Positions 44,767-57,400 of a stretch of DNA of 64,000 bases are shown piece by piece. This DNA comes from Durusdinium trenchii (taxonomy: Eukaryota > Sar > Dinophyceae > Suessiales > Symbiodiniaceae), in contig CAXAMN010023362.1 in assembly GCA_963970005.1 (NCBI GenBank), forward strand, positions 361,984-425,983, read 5' to 3'. The translations under genes and the position numbers were made by a program. The notes below the pieces were generated by a model. The model ran no database searches. It was given only the letters and a program-made list of their open reading frames with translations, and had not been told where the DNA came from. Within the stretch, counting starts at the first letter, position 1, and every line of letters starts with the position of its first letter.

Positions 44767-45214
44767 TGTGACTTGCTCCCTGGTCAATAATTAAGATGGA
44801 ATACAGACGTCGACCAGCACGACACTTGCCACGCTTATTTCGAAACATTTTGACTAGGAAGCATCTCGATGGCCAAAAACGCTCCCTGAAGTGTCCATAA
44901 TCGCATGCGACCCAATACGGGCGATGGATTCGATCGCCGACAATTGAATGAATGAAAATTTCCATAATACTTACGCGGTGGCTTCCTCCGGGACAACAAT
45001 TTTATAGATTGGAAATTGCAAATATATTTAAACTATTTGATAGATAATTTTGACATTATTCGCATCTATCCAAATTTCTCTATAAAATGAAGATTTAATT
45101 ACAGAATCATCATCAAAATATTTACCTCTATAAAATCCATACATCCAAAATTCATATTGCCCTAAAATAGATATGGGCGTGTATTTTTTTACCGTAGTCG
45201 GGCCGGGAAATTTG
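44767..45214. other. AT-rich spacer
   Basis: No gene recognised. Composition shifts back to AT-rich from about 45000 to 45150. Confidence 0.5.
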
Positions 45215-45290
45215 AATAGGTGGTATGATTCGAGGGTATGATTCGGGGTATGATTCGGGGGTATGATTCGAGGGTGTGATTCGCCGATGA
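45215..45290 (+). repeat. GTATGATTCGGGG tandem repeat
   Basis: Five to six units of (G)GTATGATTCG(A/G)GG in tandem. The same word returns at 45498-45540 and, as GTATAATTCGGGG, at 45797-45835. The 200-250 bp segments between the clusters differ from each other. Confidence 0.8.
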
Positions 45291-46559
45291 TTCGCAGCTT
45301 TGAAGTTGTATTGTTGGACTAGTTGGACTTCCAGCAGTGGGCCCACTCTGCGCCGAGGCAATAGGCAAACAACATCTATTGGATTGGATGCTGGGCAGAC
45401 TAGGCAAATGCACTCTTCCACCAAAGACTCCAGTGGCCCTTTGCAGGCCCCACCAAAACAACCAGGATGTGAGATGGGTGGGAAACTGTGTGGAGGTGCG
45501 TGATTCGGGTATGAATCGGGTATGAACCGGGTGTGATTCGTATGGCCATTAGAATTTACAAAAGAAGGGGGTCCTTTGGCTCTTCCCAAGGGAGAGCACA
45601 TGGGAATATTAGGAGTACCTCTGGGATGTGAGCCTTTGCTCTTCCCACAAAAAAACAAACAATTTTGGCCAAATTAAGTGCCCATGGGTCACACAATTGC
45701 AACCGTCATGCACCATTGGCTCATGGACATCTACAAGGCACAAAGACCAACCAAAAACTTCACCTTAACACCTGGTTCTTACGTATACCTTTTTGAGGGG
45801 TATAATTCGGGGGTATAATTCGAGGGTATAAATCGCTCAAGTCGAACTTCCAACCACTACATCAGGAAGTATGCACCAAGAAAATACAAATCCATATATA
45901 TGTTTATTAATCTTTCTTGAGAAAATCAATTTAAATAAATTATTGTATTTTATTTTTAGAATATTTTTTGTAAAATATATAAAAATATATCCCAATTTTG
46001 AGGCCCGAGGATAAATAAAGAAAGCTAACAAAGAGGGAGACCGAACGTGATAGTCTATTCGGTCTTCATAGGTGAAACGACGTGTAATAGGATCTGTACA
46101 AATTCAAATAAAGACCTGGAACATAAAATCCAGGGAGGCAGGAAAAACCTTCTTAGAAAGAAAAAACCTGCCACAAGGAAATAAAGGGAAATGAGGCAAC
46201 GCGAAAAGGACTGCCATGACGGCGGATATCCGTATCAATAGAGGCGAAATATACAATGTCATCCAATAATAATAGATTAATAAAACATCAAATGGTGTAT
46301 GATTTTTTCAAAAATATGGGATTCTTAAAAGAATATTTTCCAAAATCTTGTTCATAAAACAAAATATTATAAGAATATAAAATATACGAATAAAAATCCT
46401 ATAGAAAAAACTAAAATTATATATAAATATTTAAACAAATATCCAAAATCGTCCCAAAAGAAATTAAATCCATCGAAATAATTTCTATATATAACAAATT
46501 TATATATTATAACGATGTTGAATATTCTACCCTAATTTATAAAAACAAAAAACATCCGG

Positions 46560-46950
46560 GCATGGTTTTTTTCCACCCGTTTTGGGTTCTATTCTGACTG
46601 TTTGGAGTAGGGCTCTTTTTTGACCCGTTTTAGGGTTCTTTTTGGACCGGTTTCAATTTTTTTTTTGGACCCGTTTCAGGGTTCTTTTTGGACCCGTTTC
46701 AGGGTTCTNNNNNNNNNNGTGTTTTTTTTAGGGTTCTTTTTTGTCTCGTTCTTGAAATTAAATCGGGTAAAGGCTGTCGAATCTCTGAAACTTCAAAGAT
46801 GAAAATGGATGAAACATAATAGATGTTCCATCCGTTTTGGGTTCTATCCTGACCAGGGTTCTTTTTTGGCCCGTTTCAGGGTTCTTTTTTGACCCGTTTC
46901 AGGGTTATTTTTTACCTGCTTTAGGGTTCTTTTTTGTCTCGTTCTTTAAA
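46560..46950 (+). repeat. GACCCGTTTCAGGGTTC minisatellite with assembly gap
   Basis: Units of about 22-25 bp (TTTTTGGACCCGTTTCAGGG) are repeated either side of ten N at 46709-46718. A longer block starting TTTTTTGTCTCGTTCTT follows each cluster (46740-46850 and 46930-47020), giving a second-order repeat. Confidence 0.8.
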
Positions 46951-47090
46951 TTTGATTAGGTAAAGGATGTCGAATCTCTGAAATTTCAAAGATGAAAATG
47001 GATAAAACATAGTAGATTTTGCACCCATTGCTGGAATTGCTCATCCAACACCTCAGACTGGATCCGACCTCTCTCCCCACGTCTGCCCAG

Positions 47091-48468
47091 TGGGACTGGT
47101 CTCACCGCCGATCACGTCCCACCGCCCAGGTCGCGTGGATTAGTGCATAGAATTAAACAAAGCACGGATCCAGAATGGCGTTACAATTTCCAATCCTGGG
47201 GCGCTTTTTGGAATCAACCGTCCACCTTGCTTGCAGCATTGAACGGCCTTTTACTACATGGTTGGTTTATTCGTTGACATAGAAATACCCCTGGTATCAA
47301 CAGGAGCAACGACTTAGATCTATGGTACTACTGGAGTCCTGAGCCTGAGCAGTGGCGACTTTTCCTGCGTCTTAGCCAGTCTCCCGAGCAGCCAGAGAGG
47401 CATCCACTTGGTGGCGTGAGGCATCCACTTGGTGGCGAGGGCCAAACACGTATGACGGTCTTTCGAGCACCCAGAGAGGCATCCACTTGGTGGCGAGGGC
47501 CAAACACGTGTGACGGCCAATCTCTCTCTCTCTCTCTCTTTCTCTTTCTATATATATATATATATCATGCCTGACCGATCAATTCATATGATCGGACGGA
47601 TCGAATATATGTTCTGGAATGTGGGATGAAATTATATATATATATATCATATGCCTGACCGATCCATTCATATGATCGGACGGATCGAACATGTGTTCTG
47701 GAATGTGGGGTGGGTTTGAAGGTCCCGCCTGATTTCTCAAAGAATGGTTAGATGATTAATGGGCCTGAAATCTACAAGTCAAGGACTTATTCTGCGCGCG
47801 CACGCGCGAACTGGGCGCGGGCATTACCGCGCTCGGAACCCTCTCCGGCCCATTTGACCTTGCCGCCACATTCGACAGCTGCGTCAGAATGCTTTCAAGA
47901 TGCGCCAGGTTCTGAACCAAGCCTCTCCAGCCAGGTCAAGACATGGGACTGGTCTCGCCGCCGATCACGTCCCGCCGCCCAGGTCGCGTGGGTTGTTGAG
48001 TAGAATTAAACAAAGCAACGGATCCAGAGTGGCGTTACAATCTCCAGTCCTGGGGTGCTTTTTGGAATCAACGATCCATTTTATTTGCAATATTGAACGG
48101 CGTTTTACTACATGGTTGATTGATTCGTTGATATAGAGATACCCCTGGTACCAACAGGAACAATCACTTAGATCTATGATACTACAAATATGGAGTGTAT
48201 GGAATCCTGAGCCTGAGCAATGGCGACTTTTCCTACATCTTAGCCAATCTCCCGAGCAGCCAGAAAGGCATCCACTTGGTGGCGAGGGCCAAATACGTGC
48301 GACGGCCAATCTCTCTCTCTCTCTGTATATATATATATATATATATCATGCCTGACCGATCAATTCATATGATCGGACAGATCGAACATGTGTTCTGGAA
48401 TGTGGGGTGGGTTTGAAGGTCCCACCTGCCTTTTCAAAGAGTGACTAAATGATTAATGGGCCTGAAAG
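47091..48468 (+). repeat. Direct duplication, 853-bp offset
   Basis: The segment starting TGGGACTGGTCTC at 47091 recurs at 47944. Both copies share TCACGTCCCRCCGCCCAGGT, ACTACATGGTTG, CCTGAGCCTGAGCA, AGGCATCCACTTGGTGGCG and a CT/TA microsatellite. The tail CCTGACCGATCAATTCATAT, which contains the inverted repeat CCGATC...GATCGG, occurs three times (about 47568, 47655, 48350). Confidence 0.85.
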
Positions 48469-48469
48469 C

Positions 48470-48960
48470 GGAAGCCGGCAAACGGTCTAAAAAGAACCCT
48501 GCGCGGGCGAAAGCCTGCACGGAATGGAGCCGCGCAAAAGTGAAATACCAACACGGAATAGGCGGAAAAGAAGCCCCAGACGGGCGGAAAAGAAATCCTG
48601 CGCAGCCGGAAAACGGTCTAAGAAGAATCCTACGGAACGGGCGGAAAAGCAGCCCCAAACGGGCGGAAAAGAAACCCTTCGCAGCCGGAATACGGTCTAA
48701 AAAGAACCCTACGCCGGAATGGAATTGTGCAGAGGTAAACTACAAGCACGGAACGAGCGGAAAAGAAGCCCCAAACGGGTAAAAAAAAACCCTTCGCAGC
48801 CGGAAAACGGTCTAAACAAAACCCTATGCGAGAGAAAACCTACACGGAATAAAAAAGGCGAGAAACAAAAACCTAGCGGGCGGAAGAACGGAACCGTAAA
48901 CCTCGCCACACCCCCGACCGGAAAACGGTTGTAAAAAAAAAACACATAGCGGGCGAAAAA
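48470..48960 (+). repeat. GGGCGGAAAAGAAGCCCC complex minisatellite
   Basis: Interleaved units GGGCGGAAAAGAARCCC, GCAGCCGGAAAACGGTCTAA and AAGAACCCTACG repeat with imperfect order for 490 bp. Frames across it are repetitive, and I do not regard them as genes. Confidence 0.75.
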
Positions 48961-49353
48961 AGAAATCCAACCCAAAATATCCAATAAATTGCTTTATATA
49001 TTCGTAAATATTTTTATTTTATATAATTAATTAAGATTATATTTTTTTTAAATATTTTTTTTTAAAAAAATAATATCTAATTTATTCTATATTGATGAAT
49101 TATTAATATAGTTATAATATATCCTTTCAAAATATATATATAATAATATTTAAATTATATATGATTTATTAATTTAAAATTTATAATATATATATATATA
49201 TTTATTATATCGATAATAAATCTATTTTAAATCGAATAATTTAATTTTAAAAATCATTTTAAATCGAAGATAAATAATAAATATTAATAGGGGTGTATCC
49301 GTGTCGAAACATACAATGCCATCCAATAACAAAAGATTAATAGGTCATCAAAT

Positions 49354-49625
49354 AGAATGAGGCAAATTTTCTTCATAGGCACAAGGCTGTTGGAAACATG
49401 GTTCACAAGGCCTTACTCATAAGATTAAAATGTTGTGAAAAACATACGAACAGCCAAGAGGCGTTGAGGAATTGAACCAAAGTGGATGCCATAAGAGGTG
49501 CCCAAAAGGCCCCCCCTACATATGAAGTTTTCACGTGATGCGGCGATCTCGAGGATTCCAGCCCCTCACATGCTAAAGCAAGGACAACTCCAGCTAGCTG
49601 GTGCTGGCTTTCGTGAAAACAACAA
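49354..49625 (-). repeat. Dispersed repeat, copy 1
   Basis: Shares TGGATGCCATAAGAGGTGCC, GAAGTTTTCACGTGAT, CTCGAGG and CAACTCCAGCTAGCTG with 58140-58960. The - strand frame (APLMASTLVQFL) resembles the one in the second copy. Possibly a non-LTR element fragment; see the second copy. Confidence 0.65.
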
Positions 49626-49629
49626 ATTC

Positions 49630-52600
49630 GGTACCACGTTCTGATGATTAAGCCGGTTTGAAGATTCCAAACGCCACGCCCCCCAACTGCACCAACCACC
49701 AACACCCAAAGCGCACTCAGCAGCGGCCAAGCTCCCAAGGGCACGCAGCAGCGGCACCAGCGCCCCAAACTCCCAAGGACACAAAGCAGTGGCACCCTGC
49801 AGCGGCGCACACATGCAACTCTTTCTTCAACGAAGCCATTGTACATGCCCAAGTATCCGACATCTTCCCTCTTGACACATTGTCCGAAGCGCTGGCTCCA
49901 ACACGATACTGTCGGACAGTCTTCATTGTTACCGCACAACAATGCATCTGGAGATGTCAACGGTGATGTAATTGCCATAAGTCTGCATAGACTGCTCGTT
50001 TGGCACAATGTCTATTGTCCTACTAACGGTCGTTTGAAAAACACCGACATTGTCTAAAACATGAACCGCGTCGAGCCGTCCCAAGCATCGACATTTGCCA
50101 AAGAAATGGACGGCGCCAAGTCAACAAGATCCAAATTTCCGGACAAATTAAACGTGTCCAAACGTCAAAGCGCTTAAACATTCCTGATTTCCTAACATCC
50201 GCCGACCCCGGTCTAGGTCGACGAACGTGAGCGTAAGCGGAGCGGGGCCGGCGTGTTCCTGTTGGTGGGCTCCGGTGGGCGGTGGGCAATATCATGCTGC
50301 CGTCACATTCTCAAAAAAATACCTCCTACCTTAGGGGGAGGTCATCTACCCCTACCCTGGATTAAATATGTTTATGAATCCGGGGTACCTCCACTATTTA
50401 ATCATGAGTTGCTCTAGGTCTGGATTAAGAAATTAAGATCTTTTAAATCAGAGGCGTTTTAGTCTCAACAAGATCATAAGACAAAATGAAAAGGATGGTC
50501 CCCCTATTTAATCCGGAGGGCCTCCACCTAATTAATCTGCAAATTTTGAGCAGTCAGCCATAGGGTGGTTCTTCACTCACATACCCTTGGATTCATATTA
50601 TATATATCTGGATATATTTTGATCTAATCATGCCATATCATTTCTATTATTTCTTATCTTCTCATTTCAGATCTCTTCAGGAGTTACGTTCATCAAGGTT
50701 CTAGCTAGATACAATCTATTCACTACTGTATGTTTTCATACTAGCTATATATATCTAGTTATTACTATTTCACAGGACTCAGACTAGTTTCTTGTCATTG
50801 AGCCCGCGCAAAACAACGTGCAACAGGTTGAGATTCAAGCAGTGCGAACACAAGAATCACACAATTAATCCACAGGTAGTTGAGTTCTTTCTATCCTTCA
50901 AATGTATTTATCCACATTCTGCTTCCTCCCTTTTTGTATAATTGATCAATCCCCTGGACAGCTAACTAATCCAACAACCTTTCATATAGCCAACCCCTCA
51001 GGATTTTTGTACAAATTTGGGAAATTAGTCCAAATACTTGGGCACATTTCCTAAGGATGCAGATATCAAAAACATCTACCAAAAATCTCTGCCAAAAAGT
51101 TGACAAATGATTACACATGTTTAAATTCTCATCGCGGGACCGTCAATATTTTTTTGCGGGAAAAACGTGGCATCGGGTTCGATTCCTCCCTGCCCGTTCC
51201 GGACCCCTGCGGATAGAGGTCGCTCTACTGACCCCTTACCAATCTAATCGCTTATATACTGCAAAAAAACACTTCTGCCAATATATACATGTCTGTGGCC
51301 ACACATGCCCACACTGTAATTAAATACCTTATCATCCTACTTAAATCCAATTCAAATCCAATTCTCGACGTCAATTGTTGGAATAGTATATATCATATAG
51401 ACATTGCATTTGATCCGTTTTAGCAGCCAGGGTGGATAGCTTTGCTCTATGTCTACTTTGCCGTGTCGAGCTGAGGCGACAAGACCCTTGCAAAATCCAA
51501 GGCTGCAAGCAGCCCTCCAGTTCAAGAGGCAAGCATTTGTTAGGCGGCCACATGACTCAAGGACAATTCATAAATTCGCACTGGGGCTGCTTGTTAGCCG
51601 TTGTCTACTTGTGCTAACAAGTCTCGTCTCGTGAAGTGCTGCCACAACGGCAGATCTCACAATCAATCTTTGCTGATCTCTCTCACCATTTCGGTGGACA
51701 CTGCAGTCAGAGCACGAGCCCCACATGTCTCACGTGCTTCAAACCTTCTACGCTTAACGGCTTAACACTGGTTTGTTGGACTTGAGGGTGCTCTGTAGAA
51801 AACTTATGCAGCCTCTGTCACTCCTTCGAAACCAAGCACGATGCTAAAAAACCTCAGGTGCTAAGGTATTGAGGCGTGCTCTAATGAGGGAACTGTCTTT
51901 TGTCGAGGGCCAAACGTGAAACGTGAAGGAGATTGATTATACAATTTGCATTTCAGGTCTTACATCCCAAGCTCTGTGCTGCGCAATTTTTTGCTTGCTG
52001 ACTTCCAGGAGAAACAGCCAATGGGTTCTGAGGAGGCCACAGGAAACTATCTCGCGATGGGGTCCTGCAAAGGCACAGCACGACCTTTTCCCCAACTGAA
52101 TCCATGCTGCTGGTTCTGTCGATTTTCTGTTGTTTGATCATCATATTGGTGCCCCCTGACCTCAAAGCGTGAGTTGGGCTATCAAAGCCCAAAAAACCTC
52201 AGCGTCATTACATTCTCTCACCTTTTTGGGCCTCTCTCCCTGTACTGATTCTAAATGCTCCTTTCCACCTAGCTGCAAAAGCTTGCACATGCTTGTGTCA
52301 TTGCCCGATCTCCTACTGCAAACGTGGTCCACTGCTGTGCCCAAATGATGTGCCTCTTGATTCTTTCAAGCTGGGCTCTATGCGACAAAAGTCCTTTCTT
52401 CTTGTCAGCCTGGGGGAACCAAACTTTGCCGCAACCCAATCACAAGTGTGCAACATGATGCACTATGAAGGGATCCGTACAACAGCTTAGTTTTTAACAA
52501 ATATCTGGCCTGCGTATCGTCCGCAATGCCCCGAGCAAGCGCATCGATTTCTGCCTCATATATACTGGGAGGCAAATGAACAGGCTGGCCAACAAAGAAA
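49630..52600. other. Long stretch without a recognised gene
   Basis: Frames at 49403-50008 (-) and 49658-49966 (+) lack family signatures. Some ATTTAATCCGG/CCTCC-type words recur at 50330-50520. I can support no gene. Confidence 0.4.
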
Positions 52601-52606
52601 AACAGC

Positions 52607-53540
52607 TCAGTATGCTGTGGACAGTGCCGAATCACTCCTTTTCTTGTCTGCTGTCTTCTTTGCCTTTTTCTTTGCCTGACAAGCTTGAATTGCCCAACAG
52701 CTCTTCATTGAAGGCAGCTAAAGGAAATGCAGCATTCCAAAGCCTTTGGTGCAGCTTTGCCTTTAGCACGGGGCTTACTCTTTGGTGCCGCCTCCGTGAG
52801 AGGTCTTTTCGGAAAGCAGGGGGATGGTAAAACTACTTCGCAAACTCAAACAAATGCTGTAGCAATGCTACAACTCTCAAACAAGTCGACACCTTTCATG
52901 TTCTGAACTTCTGCTTAAAGTCCTAAAGTGTGGGTTAGTCGTAAAAATGGGGAGCATGCGCGGCAGTGGCAGCTTGAGGTACCTCGTCTTCTTCTGCCGG
53001 TGACCGATCGCCAACCTTAGGCAATAGCAATACAAGATAATTGAGGAGTCTCAAATGCTCTGCGTAAATACCTCGCACGACCCATCGGCCCTTGTCAATC
53101 CAAGCTTCTGAAGCATCTTGCGCAGATTCAGCAGGTGCTGATTCTGCCGCAGCTTCTTCTTCTTCTTCCGCGACGGCTTCGGCTTCATCCTCAGACTCAC
53201 AAAAGCACAACGGAGAGCCGCACCTTTCCGTATCAGTTATCTTGTTTAAGTGAAACACAAGATCCGAACTCGTCGATTCAATGGATGTTTAACTTCGACA
53301 GAAAAACAAGTTGTGAAGTCTATTTTTTGCATGCAAGTGATGGAAGTCCATGCACATGCTTTCGGCCTTCTTCTCTTCCACGGTCTCTACAACAGAATCT
53401 TGAGGAGCTTCAACCTTCAACGTGCAACAAACCCCTCGCAAGGTCGCAAGGTCGCATGCCGAGGCAAACTTGGCCTCCTCTGTTTCTGGAGCAGCCGGAG
53501 CAGGTTCCTCGGGCTCTTGGGGCTCCTGAAAGATCTATAA
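52607..53540 (-). CDS. Carboxyl-terminal exons of an acidic then lysine/alanine-rich protein
   Basis: Family not recognised. The last exon is 52607-52675 (AKKKAKKTADKKRSDSALST then Tyr and TGA), behind a CAG|GC acceptor. A 68-bp GC-AG intron (52676-52743) precedes it. The exon before ends at 52744 and reads LTEAAPKSKPRAKGKAAPK. Further upstream on the same strand, 52937-~53226 reads DEAEAVAEEEEEAAAESAP, WIDKGRWVVR and LRLLNYLVLLLPKVGDRSPA, and ~53405-53530 reads QEPQEPEEPAPAAPETEEAK. Highly acidic then basic tails suggest a nuclear or chromatin-associated protein, but that is only inference. The first exon is not identified. Confidence 0.55.
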
Positions 53541-54364
53541 CGCCTGGATCTCTTGTGGGGCCATGCTTACGCTTATGCTTGTACAGGAGCTTATGATTGT
53601 CAAGGGGAAAAAGGCTCGCTCTAGACTCCTGTGTCATCTGCCCAATGTGCCATACACAATGCCCAAAGACAGCTTGCGCTCTTTTCTCACCCACATTCCC
53701 GCCACAAAAACAGCAAAGCAAACGGGCTCCTAAATTCAATCTGGAGGATTGCCTACCTGCCTGCCTCTTTTATGCCGGTTCGCTTGTTTGCCAATATTCG
53801 CTTTGGCACACAAAATTCACCTCAACCTCAACAGGTGAGGCCCTTGCCCATATTTAGTGCTGTATAGTATAGTGCAGCCCAAATGTATAATAATCCATTA
53901 AGGGGTCGTCATATTGGACAAAAGCCATGGATGCAAATGGAGGCGAGGTAGTTGTGACACGCATTCCCCAACCCCGAGCTAACCAGCTAAACAAAATGGT
54001 CGGTTGAATGAGTGTCTGTGTGTGTGTGCCGTTTTTTTCAAAAAGGCTGCTATATATAGTCCCCTAGGCCCTAGCTTCCTCTTTATATATTTTGATATAT
54101 TTTTGGTTCTTTGCCTACTTAGGTTTAGTTGACGGCACCCATTCGGAAGATTCAGACTCTAGCACTTTGTTTGGGCCACATGTTCTTGAACTTGGCTGCT
54201 CATGTTTCTACAACTCACACTTTCAAGAAAACCCGAAAAAGTGTATGTGACAAGTGGTTAACACTAGCCGTCCTCCTCGTCACACTGTTGCAAGGCACGC
54301 AGCTTCCTTTCCACCTAGGCCAAGTCGGAGTACGTATATAAGCCTTATAAGCAGGTTTTGGGTC

Positions 54365-54445
54365 CTGTCAGATCGAGCCTCTGCGATGGTCCGGTCCAAT
54401 TCCGCCACCTGGGCACCAATGGTGGCCGGCAAAACATTCAATTGA
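54365..54445 (-). CDS. Short coiled-coil-like exon
   Basis: The - strand frame LNVLPATIGAQVAELDRTIA then EARSDRT is coherent, helical and charged. Family unknown. It is probably one exon of the right-hand - strand gene set. Confidence 0.35.
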
Positions 54446-55754
54446 CAGGGTTTGAATGGGTTCGGAATGGTTCGGAAAGGTGCTGCTGGGGCCATGCCGC
54501 CATGCTATTGCAGTCATGACATGTCATGCAATTGGGATGTGAAGGCCACCCAGCTATGTGGAGAAGGACATGACTTGAATATTGTCCATACCCATGACAA
54601 GCCGCCCAATGATGCTGAACGCTCTGCAGAATGTGTATGGTAAATATTCCTTTCGTGATGTATCATTCCTCTTGTCTACCGGTCTAAGGCATTGTTTTGG
54701 GCGTTTCTCGGCATTTGCCAAGTTATGTTAGACACATGGGTGGATGTGCTCTGTAGTGCTGCGGGGATCTGCGGGGCCCAATTGGTCCCAGACTCTTACT
54801 GTTTTCTGCACTTTTGACATTGGACACTCTCCACAGGCAGCGGGACCCCCTGAAACACTCAACATTGTGGAACTTGTCCACCGCCTCAAGGTAGTGATGG
54901 GGATAGACACGGCCATCAAGCGGAAAGAAAACATCCTTTTATGCGGTTGCCTCATGAACTGTCGCATAAGCTCCTTAACCATCAACAACTCTAGACTCCA
55001 AACACAAAAAAAAGGAGGACCCCACTCTTTCACACACACAAACAGACTCTCCCTCTGTCCTATATACGGTGGTTCTCAAATGAACATGTTTTTGTTCATC
55101 AGGTCATCTGTCATGTGTGCATTGTATAATTTCTCCTTGCCAATGTCATTCCATTGGAGGAGCTTCCACCCTGAACTGATATATATATATATATAATATT
55201 ACTGTATGCTACAGCTGTATACATCTGTATACTCTGTAACTATTACCTTGGGGTGGAAATTTCGCCGGAAATGCGCTGTCATCCTTTGCAAAAAGGATCT
55301 AATGGAAAAGGGTTGCAGGTCATGTCTGCACAAACCTGTTGCCAACTATTGCTCTGTCTGTGTAGGCTGGTCCATTGCTGTGGCATGCGTTGGGTTCCGC
55401 TCAAACACAGCGTCCCGCTTACCACATTTTGTAGAGGGCTAAAGTTCGCTGCAGCAGCAAAGACGCAAGCTGTTGTGTGCAAGGGCGACATGCGTTTGGG
55501 CACTGCACACGGTTTCGTTTTGTCGGCTCGACACCCAGGTCTAAATGGAATGGGCCAAACACAATCAGGCTTGAGTTACATTGCAACAGTTCGTAGTTAA
55601 GGACCTTGCAGCTTCAAGCGTGTGCCACGACAATGTGTAAGATTGGCGGGCAGAACCACGCTTCCACGTTTCCACCGTGTTGCACACGTTCGTTTTAGCA
55701 TTGTTATCATAGCAGGGCAGTTAAAGTCAATCACAGTGGAGTGGCGTGCTTAAT

Positions 55755-56052
55755 CTCTTGGAGCTTCGTCCCACGTGGCTTTTCAGCCAACATGTCACTG
55801 GCATTTCTTCTGACATTTCTGGCCCATTTCTTTCCGGAAATTGTTGCCACAGTTCCTTCGAAATTGGTGGCTCCACACATACTTCATCACTTGTGGATTG
55901 AGCCCCGCAGCGCACTTACAGTAGCATGGATGCTGTTAGGAAGGTAAGACCTCAGGTGGCCCCAAGCTCTGTCGATGACCTGCGCTCCGGTCTTCAAAGC
56001 CTGGCCATGCAAAGCCATATTCAGCTTTCGGCAAACCTGCAATCGAGCATGC
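55755..56052 (-). CDS. Two basic exons of an unrecognised gene
   Basis: The first in transcript order is about 55965-56040 (CRKLNMALHGQALKTGAQV then IDRAWGHLR), behind a TTGCAG acceptor. The next is about 55750-55880 (FEGTVATISGKKWARNVRR then NASDMLAEKPRGTKLQEIKH). Both are basic and helical with plausible splice sites. Function unknown. Confidence 0.4.
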
Positions 56053-57244
56053 TTCACTCATACCTTCTGGAGAATCTAGCAAAGCCCCAAAAACACTGCC
56101 TCCAACAATCTGGGTCTAGAGTCTAGAACTGTGTCCATTACAAAAAGATACAAAAAGAAAACAAAAAAATTACGTTCCAATTGACGGTTAGGGGAAGGTG
56201 CCCTGCAAGCCGCAACAAAACCACCAAACCCTCGCAAACTGTCTGTTGCTGTAGGTCGCGCATTCTCTGAAGCCCATGTGGTGTTTCTCCTGTTGTGTGC
56301 GAGACAGGTTGCACCCCTGCCCCTAGCCCCCCTTCCCATCTCCAAAAATGGTCCAAAACGCTGGGATCACTAACAACGCAGGCAGCAAAACTAGCACCCG
56401 TGCAGGACCACAAAAGTGGAAAACATACCGGAGAGAAACATTTGCAGAAGAACGATGCCACAAAATATGCTTTGTCACAATTGTGCAAATTTTGCGAGAC
56501 AAATTGTACTTACAGACTTACAGAAGGGGTATAATTGAAGCAAAGGAAAGGAAACAGACTTGATGTGGAATGCAAACTTGCGACAGAAGACTTCAACTAT
56601 TGCGACCTGCGCAGGGTATAATAACTGCAAATCTAAGATGGTCACACCGCCGGTCCATTCAGCTTTTCTTGCGACCTCACGCCACTCATGTATATCTCAT
56701 GTGCACGCAAGGGGTAGCTGGCAAGAGAAAGCATCTCTTCACCAGTTCTCCGCCTTCTGCTGCCTTTCTGGCAATAAATCAGCGACCGTTTGCCCCTTTT
56801 CCCGCATTGTGGCCTGTCTGTTGCACAACAGGAATAAAACAGGACTCAACAAATTGTTGCTGAAGTGTGCTTGCTCGCAGCTCGGATGACACTGTCACTA
56901 AACATCACATCCTGTCACCTGTCACTCACAAAATTTCTCTCCACCGCCTCTATTGACTCAATATCTCTGATCTTCTTCAAGAGGCCCCTCTTCTCTTTCT
57001 GGTGAGCCTGGGAGGTGTTCAGTCTGTCAAATGAAAAACAAACACACACACATATATATATATATATTGGACGGCAGCTCCGGCAGCAAAGCCTTGCCTG
57101 CTTCTTTTCTTCAAGTGCCTGTCAGCTCACCCCATCTCCCTCCACTTTGCTAACATGTCTTGAGTTCATATCGTCATATCACTCGATCCTTTTGCATGCC
57201 ATTGGCAAATGGTCCAAATATGAGCGAACCATTTTTGAACACGT

Positions 57245-57400
57245 GTCAGGCAAATGCCAACGCTGTGACAGCAGTGCCATCATTTGCCGCCACAACAGCA
57301 ATTGTGCATTCTCTGTCTGCTCCTGCTTTTCAATCTCGAGGGCTTCAGCAGCAGCTGCGGCTCCAGCAGCTGCTTCCTCAGCCGCACCTTGGCAGCATGC
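57245..57400 (-). CDS. Alanine/glutamate-rich exon
   Basis: The - strand reading AAEEAAAGAAAAAEALEIE then KQEQTENAQLLLWRQMMALL is a strong amphipathic helix or coiled coil. The + strand gives Leu/Gln/Ser-rich shadows. Family unknown. Confidence 0.4.

Noticed and set aside
45215-45290. CRISPR-like array
   Set aside because: The units are contiguous and about 14 bp, with no unique spacers, in a eukaryotic setting.
46560-46950. Telomere-like TTTAGGG repeats
   Set aside because: TTTAGGG occurs only occasionally within a 22-25 bp minisatellite unit, not in tandem.
53410-53739. - strand frame of 109 residues
   Set aside because: Another - strand frame in the same place (Gln/Glu/Pro/Ala-rich) fits the acidic gene better.
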